From Diadophis punctatus similis (taxonomy: Eukaryota > Chordata > Lepidosauria > Squamata > Dipsadidae), in assembly GCA_023053685.1 (NCBI GenBank), contig JALIGW010000031.1:6554263-6618262 (forward strand): a stretch of 64,000 nt of DNA, read 5' to 3'. Positions 1 through 11,447 of this stretch are shown here, one piece after another. The position numbers and the translations under genes are program-made. Position 1 is the first letter of the stretch; every line of letters starts with the position of its first letter. The notes below the pieces were generated by a model, which was given only the letters and a program-made list of their open reading frames with translations, searched no databases and was not told where the DNA came from.

Positions 1-275
1 TCGGTAGCCCAGGTAGTCCAGAGAAGTTTTGTGAAATTCACACATGGACAGCTTCGCATAAAGCTTTGCGGGAATTGGGTTTGGATCTTTTCATCCACTC
101 GAAAGTCACCACTGCAACCAGAGTGGAACAGATCTTCCCAAGTCCTACTGATCACCCAGAAGCCTGTGAAAGTTGCAGAGAAAAAGGGACTTCTGGATCC
201 ATTGGCCACCACTTAAAGCCAGCCATAACCGACCATAGCACCAAGCCAAGCCCACCTATCAAGAGAGAACCCTGA
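1..275 (+). other. Unidentified open frame at window edge
   Basis: One frame (from base 3) is open from the window edge to a TGA at 273-275, about 90 codons, with fairly polar content and a CxxC-like stretch (EACESCREKG). I do not recognise the product. It could be the end of a retroelement gene, or chance. The stop lies where an 8-bp target duplication of an inserted hAT-like element begins (271-278), and the sequence resumes at 1586. After removal of the insert, the text continues into more mixed-composition sequence but not into an obvious longer frame. No splice or start signal is decisive because the left side is cut off. Confidence 0.25.
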
Positions 276-278
276 GAT

Positions 279-1381
279 CAGGGGTGAAATCCTCCCGGTT
301 CGGCCCGGTTACAGAGGACCGGTAGCAGACATGTGGCCTGGTTGGCGGAACCGCCAGCGATAGCTGGCTGACCATGCTCCCGAACCGGTCCCCCCTTGCC
401 TCTTGCTCGTCCTGCCCAGCCCAGTTTCTGCTCTGCAGCTTGCCTGCCTTCCAGGTGTCCCCATGGCCAGCTTGCAAAGGCTGCTTCAGGCAGGCAAGTT
501 GCCTTCCCTGCACAAGTGGTGGAAGTCCGGTACTCTGGTGCACTCATCTGTTTCCCTCTATGACTGGCCTTGGAAAAGAAGCCTGCCCTCAAAATTGCCC
601 ACCTGCAGTCAGAGTTTGGAGCTTATTAAGCCTTCTTAACAAGCCTTCTTAACGCTCTCAGCAGCGTTTTTCAGTCCGGGCTGCTCGGAGTGAAAAACAT
701 GCAATATGCTGCTTGGGATCCTTCCTCTCCAAAAGACACCACCTTTTATATTCCTGCTTGCATTGCACTCACGTTCTCCACGCGTAGCTTGCTTCGCCTT
801 TTTTAAAGCAAAACAAAAACAAAAAACACCCCCCCACTCATTTACTCAATTGAAGGAAGAAGGCAGACAGAACCAGTTGCACACCAATGAAATCCATCCA
901 TCCATTGCATTGCAGCCTGCAAATCCATCTCTTGTTAGCAACTGATTCTGCCTGCCTGCCTTCAATTCCTTCAATGCATGGCTGGCTCAGGAATTCTGGG
1001 AGTTGAAGTCCACAGGTCCTCAAAGAGCTGTAGTTTGCCCACCCCTGGGGTAAGTAACTTTTTTTTTTGCTTTAAAAAAATAGTAAATTGGGTTTTTTAT
1101 TTTCTTGGGGGGTTTTTTAGGAATTTTTTTTTAGACATAGCCATTTAAAATTTAGAAAGTTTTAAATTTAGCTGCTTTTATCTAAAAATATAAATAAAAT
1201 AAAATATGAAATGTTATGTGCTTTTGCAATTCTGGTTAGGCAGGGGGTTGGACTAGATGACCTCCAAGGTCCCTTCTTCCAACTCTGTAAATCTGTTAAA
1301 ATTGTTAAATGTGTTAAATCTGTTGCTGGTGCCATTTTGTGTGCTTTTGCATTGTGTGTGAGCCAGTTGTGTTGTTGTGAG

Positions 1382-1416
<35 letters not shown>

Positions 1417-1585
1417 GTGTAAAGTGTAAAAGGTTTTTTTTCAGCTCTTTGTGATGTCGACTTGGCCATGCCCACCTGGTCACCTGACCACCAAGCCACA
1501 CCCACCTGAAGCCATACCCACCAGACACCAAGCCATGCCCACAAAATAAGCCACGCCCACAGAAAATTTTCACATTTCACCCCTG
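279..1585. mobile_element. hAT-like nonautonomous element with 8-bp TSD
   Basis: Left end reads CAGGGGTGAAATCC. The right end carries its approximate inverse (ATTTCACCCCTG). Flanks are CCTGAGAT (271-278) and CCTGAGGT (1586-1593), a 7/8 target duplication typical of hAT insertions. No transposase frame is present. The inside is a patchwork: a GC-rich left arm, half of another MITE ending in CACCCCTGG near 980-1050, a CR1 3'-end remnant near 1236-1290, a TG repeat, and a right arm rich in CCACRCCCAC motifs common in squamate MITEs. The left arm resembles the arm at about 27582-27610. Confidence 0.7.
1384..1415. repeat. (TG)n microsatellite
   Basis: About 16 uninterrupted TG units inside the hAT-like element. 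They create long CV-repeat or HT-repeat reading frames on the two strands that are not genes. Confidence 0.95.
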
Positions 1586-3101
1586 CCTGAGGTGGACCAG
1601 TGGAGACTAAAGACTCTCTTTAAAACCTCAGAAGACAACTGGAAAGACTATGGGGGAAGGACAGAAACTCATTGTAAGGTTTTCTTTCTTGCCTCATTTG
1701 CGTTGTAATTAACCAGTTAAATGGATTCATGGAGGGCTGGCATTTGGGAGTGGTTGGCACAGCAAGTTGGCGCAAGCAGGGAAGTGGCGCGGCATTTGGT
1801 CTTTATGGTGTCGCTGCTTCTATCCTGGCAAAGCTGGAGCATCGGGAAGGTTCCCTTAAGACTCTCGTCTATGGCAGTCACTTCCCGATTGAAGACCATT
1901 TGCATTGTCAGGTATCTTTCCGGGGTGGAGCCAAGAGCAAGAAGTCGGAAGAAAACAGACCTCCGTTCCTTTCACCCATTCTTTGGGGAAGCCGTGGACC
2001 CCCGACCCAACTTTTTTACCAGTTAGATGGGTCGGTGAGAGCTGAAGACCACGGGGGTTTTCCCCAACATATTAAGCTGAAAAACGGCACGCTAGGAAGA
2101 TCGGGAGATGCGGAAAGCCTTGGGCTCGGAGGATGCCGCTGGTTTTGATATGGTGATTTCGGCGTTGTAGAGCTCTCCGCATGAAAAACTTGCTGGGAAG
2201 AGGCTGCCCTAGAGCGCAGGAAGGCGAGCGAATGTCGGGTATGTTTTACAGCCTGATGGGCACTTTCTTGGGCAGGGATTTAACATCAGCTGGCTGGCTA
2301 TTAAAGAACGTATGCCAGACTCCTTCTCAACGAGGCTGTTGGGGGCTCTTGTTTTTTTGCCGTTGCCTGCTGCCGCTGTTACTGCTGCCGCGCTTAACCT
2401 CCTGTCAACATCCCTTCCGGAATTTAGAACAGCAGACCCCCCAGGTGACCCCCCCAGGACATCTATTTGTTAAAGACTGCTAGCCAGGTGCTTTTCCGGC
2501 AGGACTATTACTATTATTCGATGCATCTGTCACGACCGGCCTTTCGGCGATGGCTGCTCTGGCGATTGGAACGGCTGAGCTTGCAGAAGACCCCCCTCTC
2601 TTTGGGTCAAGACTGTATTTGTATTTGCCATCACTGCGATGATTTACATCGGCCATTAATGCCACCAGCGCAGACACAACGGAGCCTTTTACAGCCGTTC
2701 CTCTGGACTACCTCTCTCCTCTATTTTCAGCGCTGCTTCCGTGGGACTATTTACATCATTACTGTTGCTGGGACGGCTGCGAGGCCTTTCTTGGCTGATG
2801 CAATCCCGGCTGCATGGCTGTTTTTGGCCACATTGGGGGAGCCTCGGAGAAGAGGGTTGCCAGATGTTACTGCAGGTTCAAACCCTATAATTACCAACAC
2901 TGTGGGAGAGAACAGCAGACAAACACGGACTATCCTGGAAGTGCCTAAAGATTATGGTGGACCTTGGGATGAGTGGAAAGGACTAAGACTTTATCTTAAC
3001 TGCGATTGGCTTGGAGGTTGTATATCTGTACCTCCTTTGGTGCTAGCACTGACTATTTTTAATTATTTTAAATTTTAACCCCGGAAGTGGTGTGACTCTG
3101 C

Positions 3102-6100
3102 TTGTGCTTGTTGATTATGATTGAATGTTTGTGTTTGGTTATGACTGAGGGAATTAATTGTGTAGATTGTGGAAGAATGGTTGTTAGTATGAGTGAGCCA
3201 GGGACCGAGGTTCGGACCCCCTCTGCTGAGTGTGGAAACAGAAGCGGAGGGGTGCCTGACTCTATCCCCTGGTTCAGTATGAATGGAATGGATGGCCTGC
3301 AGGAAGGGAGGGGGATCCGTGGGGGGGAGGGGGTTCTCTGGGGGGGTGGAGGTAGGTATGGCGGGAGCAGAGGGGCAGGCCGCTCACGGGGAATGAGACC
3401 TCGCTGTGTACAAGCGATCCCTTGTTCCGGCCCCTCCGATGTGGTTCCATCTTGCTCAACCCGAGTACCTGGCAATCAGGGTTTTCAAGGCCCTGGGCTC
3501 AGGATGCTGCTGCTAAACGTCAGGTCAATTATCAACAAAGCCCCTGTGATACGTGATCTAATCACTGAGGAGGGGGCGGACCTGGTGTGTATAACTGATA
3601 CCTGGCTGGGCCAAGAGGGAGGAGTAGCCCTCTCTGAGATATGCCTAGACGGGTTCTCAGTGCAGCACCATTCACGACCCCAGGGAAGGAGGGGAGGAGT
3701 GGCTATTATAATGCGCCGAAATCTGTATCCTCGTAGGATCCCTGCCCCAGAGATTGTCGGGTGTGAGGCGCTCCTTCTAAAGTTGGACTTAGGGGTTCAG
3801 GTGAGCCTTCTGTTAGCGTACCTGCCTCCCAGCTGCGCTGCTAAGGCCCTGCCTGAGCTGCTTGAGGCGATAGCCGGCCTGGCGGTGGAGTTCCCCAGGC
3901 TTATGGTGCTGGGGGACTTTAACCTGCCTTCGGCAGGCGAAACCTCTGGTGCAGCTCAGGAGTTCATGGATTCCATGACAACCATGGACCTGACCCAAGT
4001 AATCCAGGGTCCGACTCATGAGGGAGGTCACACGCTTGACCTAGTGTTTCTCTCGGGGCAGTGGAGAGATGATCTGAATGTAGGGGATATAGCCATCACC
4101 CCGTTGTCATGGTCAGACCATTCCCTACTGAGGTTGGATTTCACAGCCCCACTCCTCCTCCGCAGGGTGGCGGGACCAACTAGGTGGTTCCGCCCCAGGC
4201 ACCTAATGGAACAAGAAGGATTCCAGAGGGAACTTGGGGAAATACCTGAAACCCTGGTACACAATTCGTCTGATGCCCTGGTGGCTGCCTGGAACACCGC
4301 GGCAGCAGGGGCATTAGATCGGATTGCGCCTTTGCGACCTCTCCGTGGCAGTGGATCCCGGAAAGCTCCCTGGTTTACTGAGGAGCTCCAGGAGATGAAA
4401 CGCCACAAAAGACGTCTGGAGCGACGCTGGAGAACCAGTCCGATCGAACACTATTAAGAACTTTTATTAAGTCTTATTTAGTGGCGATAAGGGCGGCAAA
4501 GCGATCTCATTTTTCCGCTCTTATTGCGTCCGCAGATTCTCGTCCAGCCGCCTTGTTTAGGGTGACTCGCGCCCTCCTTGCAAAAGGGGGGAGCGAGGAA
4601 CACTTGCAAGGTAGAGCTGAGGTATACTCGCAGTTTCTGACGGATAAAGTCGCTCAGATTCGGTCGAACCTGGACTCTAGCTGGGCAGAGTCCATTGAGT
4701 TGACAGGGGCAAGTCTTGGTTCAACATTGTGGGAGGGGTTTCAGCCTATTTCTCCTGAGGACGTGGACAAGGCTGTGGGGGCTATGAGCTCTGCCACCTG
4801 TTTATTGGACCCGTGCCCCTCCTGGTTGGTCTCGGCCAGCAGAGAGGTGGCACGCGGCTGGATCCAGGCGGTTGTCAACGCTTCTTTGAGGGAGGGCTCC
4901 GTACCGCAACCGTTAAAAGTTGCGGTGGTGAGACCCCTCCTTAAGAAGCCTTCCCTGGATCCAGTGGATTTGAAGAACTTTCGTCCGGTCTCCAACTTGC
5001 CTCTTATAGGTAAAGTTGTGGAGAAGGTGGTGGCTTCTCAGCTCCTTTGGTTATTGGAGGAAACTGATCATCTAGATTCCTATCAGTTGGGTTTCAGGCA
5101 TGGCTACAGCACAGAAACCGCCTTGGTCGCCCTGATGGATGATCTCTGGCGAGCCCGGGATGGAGGTAACTCCTCCATCCTGGTGCTACTTGACCTCTCA
5201 GCGGCTTTCGATACCATCGACCATGGTATCCTTCTGCATCATCTCGGCGAGTTGGGAGTGGGAGGCACCATTTTGCGGTGGTTCTCCTCTTATCTCGCTG
5301 ACAGGATGCAGTCGGTGTTAGCAGGTGGGCAGAGGTCGTCTCCTAGGCCCCTGACTTATGGGGTGCCTCAGGGTTCGGTCCTCTCACCCATCCTGTTTAA
5401 CATTTACATGAAACCACTGAGAGAGATCATCCGTAGACATGGGGTGAGTTTCCAACAGTACGCTGACGACACCCAGCTGTACATTACCACCCCGTCTAAC
5501 TTCAAGGAGGCGGTTGATGCGATGTGCCAGTGCCTGGACGACGTTAGGATCTGGATGGGGAGGAACAGACTCAGACTCAACCCCGACAAGACTGAGTGGC
5601 TCTGGATATTGCCCCCAAAGGACTATATCGACTGTCCCTCCTTGGTTCTTGAGGGAGAAAAACTAACTCCCTCAGAACAGGTTCGCAATTTGGGAGTCCT
5701 CCTAGATTGACAGCTAAAATTAGACCAACACCTTGCAGCTGTGGCTAGGGGGGCTTTTGCACTGGTTCGCCTGGTGCACCAATTGCGACCATACTTGGAG
5801 AAGGAGGTCACTCACGGTCACTCACGCCCTTGTCATCTCTCGACTGGACTACTGCAATGTGCTCTACATGGGGCTGCCCCTGAAGAGTATTCGGAGACTT
5901 CAACTGGTGCAAAATGCAGCTGCGCGTGCTGTGGTGGGTGTTTCAAGGTACACCCACGTAACACCTATACTCCGCCAGCTGCATTGGCTGCCCATTGGTC
6001 TCCGGGTACAATTCAAGGTGCTGATCATCATCTTTAAAGCCCTACATGGCTTAGGACCAGGCTATCTCCGGGACCGCATTCTACCTCATACCTCCCTTCG

Positions 6101-6299
6101 ACCGGTCAGGTCCCACAGAGTGGGTCTCCTCCAGGTCCCGTCAGCCAAACAGTGCCGACTGGCGGGGCCTAGGGGGAGGGCCTTCTCTGTAGGGGCCCCT
6201 GCTCTCTGGAACCAACTCCCCCTGGAGATCCGAATCATCCCCACCCTGCTGGCCTTCCGAAAAGCCATCAAGACATGGCTCTTCCTGCAGGCGGGATGA
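3102..6299 (+). pseudogene. LINE ORF2 (endonuclease-reverse transcriptase), broken
   Basis: ORF2 of a CR1-group LINE. Such a protein nicks DNA and primes reverse transcription of its own RNA. Frame 3102-4457 shows an apurinic-type endonuclease: LNVRSIINK near 3507, DTWL, GDFNLP near 3917 and the terminal SDHSLLRLDF. A 1-nt frame change near 4440-4460 leads to the second piece (to 5710) with reverse-transcriptase blocks NFRPVSNLPLIGK, DLSAAFDTIDH, GVPQGSVLSPILF and the catalytic YADD near 5458. An in-frame TGA at 5708-5710 and a 10-bp direct duplication (5808-5817/5818-5827) shift the frame again. The C-terminal part (YCNVLYMGLPLKSIRRLQLV to the stop at 6299) is otherwise intact. With only three lesions the copy looks fairly young, but it cannot make a full protein as it stands. 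Confidence 0.9.
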
Positions 6300-6458
6300 T
6301 GTTGAGATGACCTTCCATCTGACGTCTCCCCCATGTATATATGATATGTTTGTTGTTTTAAAATTGTTGAAAATTGTTTTTAACATTTATTTGATGTTCC
6401 CTAAAATGTTGTACGCAGCCCTGAGTCCTGAGGGAGTAGGGCGGCATAGAAGAACTTC

Positions 6459-6484
6459 GAATAAATAAATAAATAAATAAATAA
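6459..6484 (+). repeat. (AATA)n LINE tail
   Basis: Short AATA array at the 3' end of the LINE just upstream. The second copy of this LINE family ends in the same way near 61296-61314. Confidence 0.85.
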
Positions 6485-6668
6485 GTCTTGAGCATCTCTG
6501 ACTTCTGTCTGGTGGGAGGGAAGATTGTCCAGGATGTTTGTACTTCCTGTCTTGCACACACACACACACACTATTCAAAACCACACTGAGGCTATCCCCT
6601 CACCTACCTCCACATAAAGCTTCCCCTAGGCTGTTTCTTGTTCTGTGGCACTAAGGCATAGTCATACC

Positions 6669-6835
6669 CAGTGATGGGTTCTAAATCCCATCACTACCGG
6701 TCCACGCGCGCGCTCACATGCATGCGTGATGCTTCTGCGCATGCGCAGAAGCGTCCAGGGTGGGTGAGCGAAGCCTGCTGCCGCCGCCACTACCGGTTCA
6801 TAAAACCGTACCGTACTGGTAGCAACCCACCGCTG
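6669..6835. mobile_element. 167-bp hAT MITE, exact 8-bp TSD
   Basis: Ends are CAGTGATGGGTTCTA at left and AGCAACCCACCGCTG at right, imperfect inverses. GTCATACC occurs immediately before (6661-6668) and after (6836-6843). The body is a foldback with CTACCGGT/ACCGGTT arms and a central palindrome with TGCGCATGCGCA at 6736-6747. There is no coding capacity. An (AC)n run lies just before it at 6556-6571. Confidence 0.85.
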
Positions 6836-6843
6836 GTCATACC

Positions 6844-8136
6844 TCCCTGCCAATTCCATGCCCTCACTGAAGAAGTAGCAGAAAAGAGATATCCAAACCC
6901 CAAGCTCTAATTGTGACTCACAAATGATGCTGCCCAGTAAGGCAGAATATGTTGCACTGGTAGTCTCATTAGGAGTGCAATTTCAGAAATATTAATAGCC
7001 TGGCTTGCACACCGGCTAACCTCAATTTGACCTCACAAACCTTGGATGCACTAAACTAAGAGCTAAGACAGGTTCAGGAAGCAACTCTTGAAAATGGACA
7101 GCCTTTGATTATTTACCAAGGCACAATCATTGCTGTGAAGAATTTTGGGATATGTGCTTGCTTCAACCTGACTGAAAGCTCACAGAAAATGACATCAAAC
7201 ATCTAAAAAGAATTGGCAGAAAATTGGATAATATAAATTATCTTTCTACTTAACAGGTTTTTTGCCCTGGCTTCTAGGTCTTCATGGGTTGAAAGCTCTT
7301 CTTTTGGGAGCCACTGCAATAACCATCATTTTTTTCCCTCCCGGCTTGGAACCGGATTGATTTTTTCTTCCTACAGTACCAAGAAGTATAAACAATCCTG
7401 ATGATCCAGTCTTGAGCAATATTTATAGATGATAGATTATCAAAGATGTGACTATGTTGACCGCAAATAAGAATTAATTGATTTCTTAAAACCAAAGCAG
7501 TGTAGAGAATCTATCTATAACACCACAGTAGAACATAACTTGATTTCTAAATAATTAGAAACTAATATTGAAAACCTTATAAGTGCCAATGATTTTTAAT
7601 GTTAAAAATATGAATTAGAATTAAAAGTATGAATCCTGGAATTTTCCTTATGTAGTATGAAAATTACAGAAACAAATACAGTACAAATATAAAATTTAAA
7701 ATACTTCCATAGTTTAAATTCTGCATTTGTATTGCATTCTCATTGGTCTGAAAATGTAAATTTATTTAATTTTTTTTCCTATATACTGTAGTAAAGGCTG
7801 GGAAATTCTTTTTAGGCAGTTCAAAAACATTAATTACAAAATAAATGATGTTTAAACCTGATGCTAAACCTATTTTTCAAATTCCAGTTCACTTTTCTTT
7901 TTCTTTCTGCAAGAACCATTAAGTAAATATCAACATCAAGTCCTGAGAAAGAACAAAGAGTGAGAAGAAAACTTAGCATATCACCACCATCACATCCAAC
8001 TCAGTTCTGTTTAGTATAAGAAAGGCAGAGGGAAACTGTTAGGCCTTCAACATTCTGTTATTATATCCTGCAACAATTTTAAGGTGAATGAAGGCAAATA
8101 TACCTGCCCCCGGATTATGTTGCAGGATCCAATCTG
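6844..8136. other. No gene seen (upstream intergenic)
   Basis: AT-rich, mostly unique-looking sequence with many stops in all frames. A few segments (6900-7200) may be very old retroelement debris, but I see no motif to support a call. Confidence 0.5.
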
Positions 8137-8570
8137 GGTCGGTCACTGGGAACAAAGGTTTGGTCTTCCAAGCTTTTGGACTCATGCTGGAGCCCTTTCT
8201 CAGGGAACTTCTCTCTCTCCAGAATGTGTACACTGTTCTGGGCTGTTCTATGCATATTATGAGACGCCTGAAAACAGGCCCCTTGTCAGTCAACAGGAGT
8301 GCTAATTTACCACCAGCTTATCAGATATTTAGCAGCCAATGGCAATGCAGCACAAGGAAACAACAATCAACGACTTAATAGCTGGCCATCAATACTCCAG
8401 TTAACAACTAAAAGTCACATACAACCAGGCACCAATAAATATTACGCATAGAACAGCCCAGTGCACACATTCTGGAGAGAGAGAAGTTCCCTGCGGATGA
8501 GCTCCATCAAGAGTCCAAACGCTTGGAAGAATAAACCTCTTGGTCCTGGTGACCAAGTCAGATAGCATCC
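8137..8570. repeat. Inverted repeat, arms about 120 bp
   Basis: Sequence at about 8137-8257 recurs as its reverse complement at about 8448-8570 with scattered mismatches and small indels. Landmarks are TCTCTCTCCAGAATGTGTACA on the left and its inverse near 8468 on the right. The spacer of about 190 bp contains no clear frame. This could be a foldback transposon or two opposed copies of one repeat. I do not recognise the family. Confidence 0.7.
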
Positions 8571-8848
8571 TGCAGAATTCTAAAAGTCTGTTTCTCTGCC
8601 TGGCCTACTTGGAAGGGCTGACATAATCCTGAACATCTCCATATTCTCTAATAGAGAGGCATCTAAACTTACCTTGGATCATGGAAATGGTACCAGATCC
8701 TCTAGATGCCCCCTGTTCCAGAATCAACTTGTTGAAACACTGCTACAACATCAACAGCAAACATATATGTAAATAATAAAACTGCATAATTCCATGGCAA
8801 AATTAACACAGCATTTGGGCCAATGAACAACTCACTTTTTCTTCACTA

Positions 8849-9460
8849 TGTTGGAAGAAATATCCATCTGGGTTCAGTTCCAAATGGGGAGAAAGACACT
8901 GAAAACATGGCAGCTGATTGGAAAGATGGTTTATTGATGAACAGGACCACATGGGTTTGATGTCCTGGTGCAGCTGAACACATGGAATGGAGAGTGAGAG
9001 TTATTTATACTCTCTCTTGGGCCTTGCCCTTGAGCTTCCTGTTCCTGTGGCAAGAGCATGTATTCTATTGACAGTAGTCACTCCCATGTGGAGTCATGTT
9101 TGTCTGAATCAAGTTTGGTGGAACTTGGGCTGATGTAATATCCCCAGGTGATTTCACAATGCAGTAAGCCCTGCTGTTAGATGGGTAGAGGGCTAATTCT
9201 GTTACAGTATATCCTGAGGGGTCATGTCTTAATCCTATCACCCTGGAGCTGAAGGTCTAATTGTCTTGTAGATAGGCTGGCCCAGTCTTAATGTGCACCA
9301 AATATCTGCTGGGGACAGGGAGCTGAAGGGAGCTGCTCTTTGTCTTTAAAAACATGTTTCTCCTTTTCTCATCCAGGGAAATATAATATTCTGCCTTTTT
9401 AATCTTTCCTAAAATATTTCATTCTCCTAGGAGAGGGGTGTCACAGACATTCATTGAAGA
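8849..9460 (-). mobile_element. Possible solo LTR
   Basis: The block is unlike its neighbours. Read on the minus strand it has a polyadenylation-like TCAATAAACCATC near 8920-8935 and mixed-GC text as in reptile retroviral LTRs. Clear TG...CA ends and a 4-6 bp flank duplication could not be fixed. No internal gag or pol lies beside it. Just after it, a 22-bp word beginning TGTCACAGACATTC is repeated at 9438 and 9475. Confidence 0.3.
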
Positions 9461-9718
9461 CATCCTAGGAATGTCTGTCACAGACATTCATTGAAGAAGT
9501 TTAGAATTAGGATCAATTTCTGGCTTTTACAACTTTACAGTAAAAGAGTTCCAGTAGTTCTTTCGGGGCCTATTTCTCACCTAAAGGGCTCTTTGTGTGT
9601 CTATGTGTTTGTGCATTTGTGTGTTTGTATGTGTGTGTTCAAAACAACAAAGCAGGTCTTGCATGGTGATCAAAGCCTTGCCCACTTTACATGTACAGCA
9701 GTGTGACATGCATATACA

Positions 9719-9753
<35 letters not shown>

Positions 9754-9770
9754 GAGACAGAGAGAGAGAC

Positions 9771-9854
<84 letters not shown>
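9719..9854. repeat. (GA)n microsatellite, about 135 bp
   Basis: AG dinucleotide array with a few GACA interruptions in its first third (9745-9785) and then about 36 pure units. The long Arg-Glu or Ser-Leu frames over it are artefacts of the repeat. Confidence 0.97.
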
Positions 9855-9857
<3 letters not shown>

Positions 9858-9879
9858 TGATTATGACACTGTATCCACT

Positions 9880-10135
9880 ATCCCACATAAATACCTCAGT
9901 ACTCATCATTAATTGGTTCGGGGAGGCGTGATGAGTGCCAAAAATTATGAGTACCAAAAACATTTTCCCCATAAGGAATAATACAGCAAGTCACAAGGCA
10001 GCCAACACCGACAAGTCTAGCTTGTGCATTGAGTACCAAGCAAACAATGAGTACCATGACAAAAAAAATATGTCATAATGTGTTGAGTACCAAATTCAAT
10101 GTGTTTCAAAGCAGCTGCTGGCCAAGGTACCACTA
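9880..10135. mobile_element. Degenerate DNA transposon fragment (GTACC-rich)
   Basis: The motif GAGTACCA recurs as direct and inverted versions (GTACTCATC at 9899, TGAGTACCA at 9947, 10030, 10049 and 10083). The right end GGCCAAGGTACCACTAT roughly mirrors TACCTCAGTAC at the left. This resembles the TGGTACCTCG-type inverted ends of pogo/mariner-like elements. No transposase is visible. Confidence 0.45.
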
Positions 10136-10139
10136 TCAT

Positions 10140-11370
10140 TATTTTGATAATGATTTGTTTAAGGGACAGAAATATTATGAGAAATATAGTGCTCTTGGTG
10201 CTAAGTAAGTATCTTATATCCATATGCAACTGAAAAAGAGCTTTTAATAAACAAGTAGGATGAAATTGGTGGAGATTTTGAAATATGATTTACAAAAATA
10301 ATTGCACATTATTTTTGACAGGTATTATACATTTGATTCCTTTTATTTCAATTATCAATAAAATGTTATCAAGAATGGGAACCAATATCAAGATCAGAGT
10401 TAAAGTACAATTAAATCTTGGGAAAACTCCAGATTTAAGAGTTATTCCTTCTGAGTTAATTAAGTATGATGCTAATGATTAATACTGCATACTTCACTTT
10501 TCATTATATTGGCAAATCAAAGCAACTCTCTTTTCTAAGGCCAAATGATATAGGGAGCCAAGGTTCAAGCAATGTGAGGCATTCTGCCTGACACGTTTTC
10601 ATCTCAAGCTCCAAAGACAGGTCTTTAAATATCCAAAGTCATGTAAATGCAGCAGTGGAATAGGACAGGGATGGATTTAAATAAGAGAGATATTAAATAA
10701 CAGTGATACGTTTTTGTTGCCTCCAAAAAGTTCTGTTTATCTTTAACTTTCTTTATTATTGGCAGAAACCAATATGGTGATCACTTGAAATCCAAAATTA
10801 AGTTCTATTCTGCTGCAAATTAGAAAAAGATAATAGGCATTAAAGGAAGCTGAGTTGTTTGGAATCCAATTTTATTATTGAAAGTATTTTAGATGCACAA
10901 TTTTTGCCTTAACCTTATTCGCCACAAGCCCCCCACCCCATGCAGCGCAGCTTCCACTTCCAAGCATTTGGAATTGGGCAGCACATTCATCTTCACTCTC
11001 TTCCATTGCCCATAGGAAGGGAGAGAAACCAAGTCCCCCACCTCCAGTGCAAACAAGGTAATTGCGAAGGGCCTTTTCAGCTAACTACAGTGTCTTAAAC
11101 CAACAAAATCCCTCCACCCTGCTATACACAAATAGGAGGGCTGGGCTTTGCTGGCCTGGGGGATGGGAAGGAATCCACTGACCATTTCCTGAAAACATTG
11201 GGCTAGTGATATGAGAGGCAATCTGCTTATCTATTAAAATGTTTGGCATAAGCATCAATATTTATTATTAATATACCTAAAATCTGTTTTAGCCTATAAA
11301 TGAATTTAGCACTATCAGTGAAATTTACTTTTGAGTAGACATGCATTGCACACAGCAGGTGGCAGCACCT
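10140..11370. other. No gene seen (upstream intergenic)
   Basis: AT-rich, stop-dense sequence. A slightly GC-richer patch at 10920-11170 has no recognisable frame or repeat end. Confidence 0.5.
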
Positions 11371-11374
11371 TACT

Positions 11375-11447
11375 AATCTTGAACAGTTTAAGCAGAAATA
11401 AACCATGTTAGCCCTTGGATGGGAAACCACCTGGAAATCCCCAGGTA
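11375..11447 (+). pseudogene. 5S-rRNA-like segment (5S pseudogene or 5S-derived SINE)
   Basis: The stretch reads ATCTTGAACAG-TTTAAGCAG, then GTTAGCCCTTGGATGGGA, AACCACCTGGAAAT and CAGGT. This follows the 3' two-thirds of vertebrate 5S rRNA, including the internal control region (TAAGCAG, TTGGATGGGA, ACCNCCTGG) in the correct order and spacing. The 5' part is missing or too diverged, and several positions differ from a functional gene, so it is not an active 5S gene. SINEs with 5S-derived heads are known in vertebrates, and this may be one. Confidence 0.6.

Larger units (their letters stand above)
1724..6484 (+). mobile_element. L2/L3-like (CR1-group) LINE, near full length
   Basis: A long non-LTR retrotransposon on the + strand. 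From about 3.1 kb it carries an endonuclease plus reverse-transcriptase ORF2. After the ORF stop at 6299 comes a short 3' UTR ending in a run of AATA units (about 6459-6484), the usual 3' tail of this group in squamates. Upstream sequence (1.7-3.1 kb) has a GC content and texture like the element and holds broken frames, e.g. 1729-2148 and 2467-3078, that may be remnants of 5' UTR or ORF1. I could not identify an ORF1 domain, and the 5' boundary is uncertain. A shorter copy of the same 3' end occurs at 60835-61316. Confidence 0.75.

Noticed and set aside
2467..3078. LINE ORF1 protein
   Set aside because: The 203-codon frame lies in the right place but shows no recognisable ORF1 domain (coiled coil, RNA-binding or zinc knuckle), so I left it as part of the LINE 5' region.
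8849..9460. A complete endogenous retrovirus
   Set aside because: Only a possible LTR is visible. No gag, pro, pol or env text is found next to it or to the similar block at 50.8-51.2 kb.
9597..9972. Arg-Glu and Ser-Leu repeat proteins
   Set aside because: Direct translation of a GA microsatellite.
11375..11447. Functional 5S rRNA gene
   Set aside because: The 5' third is not recognisable, the internal control region has several changes, and no T-run terminator lies in the expected place.
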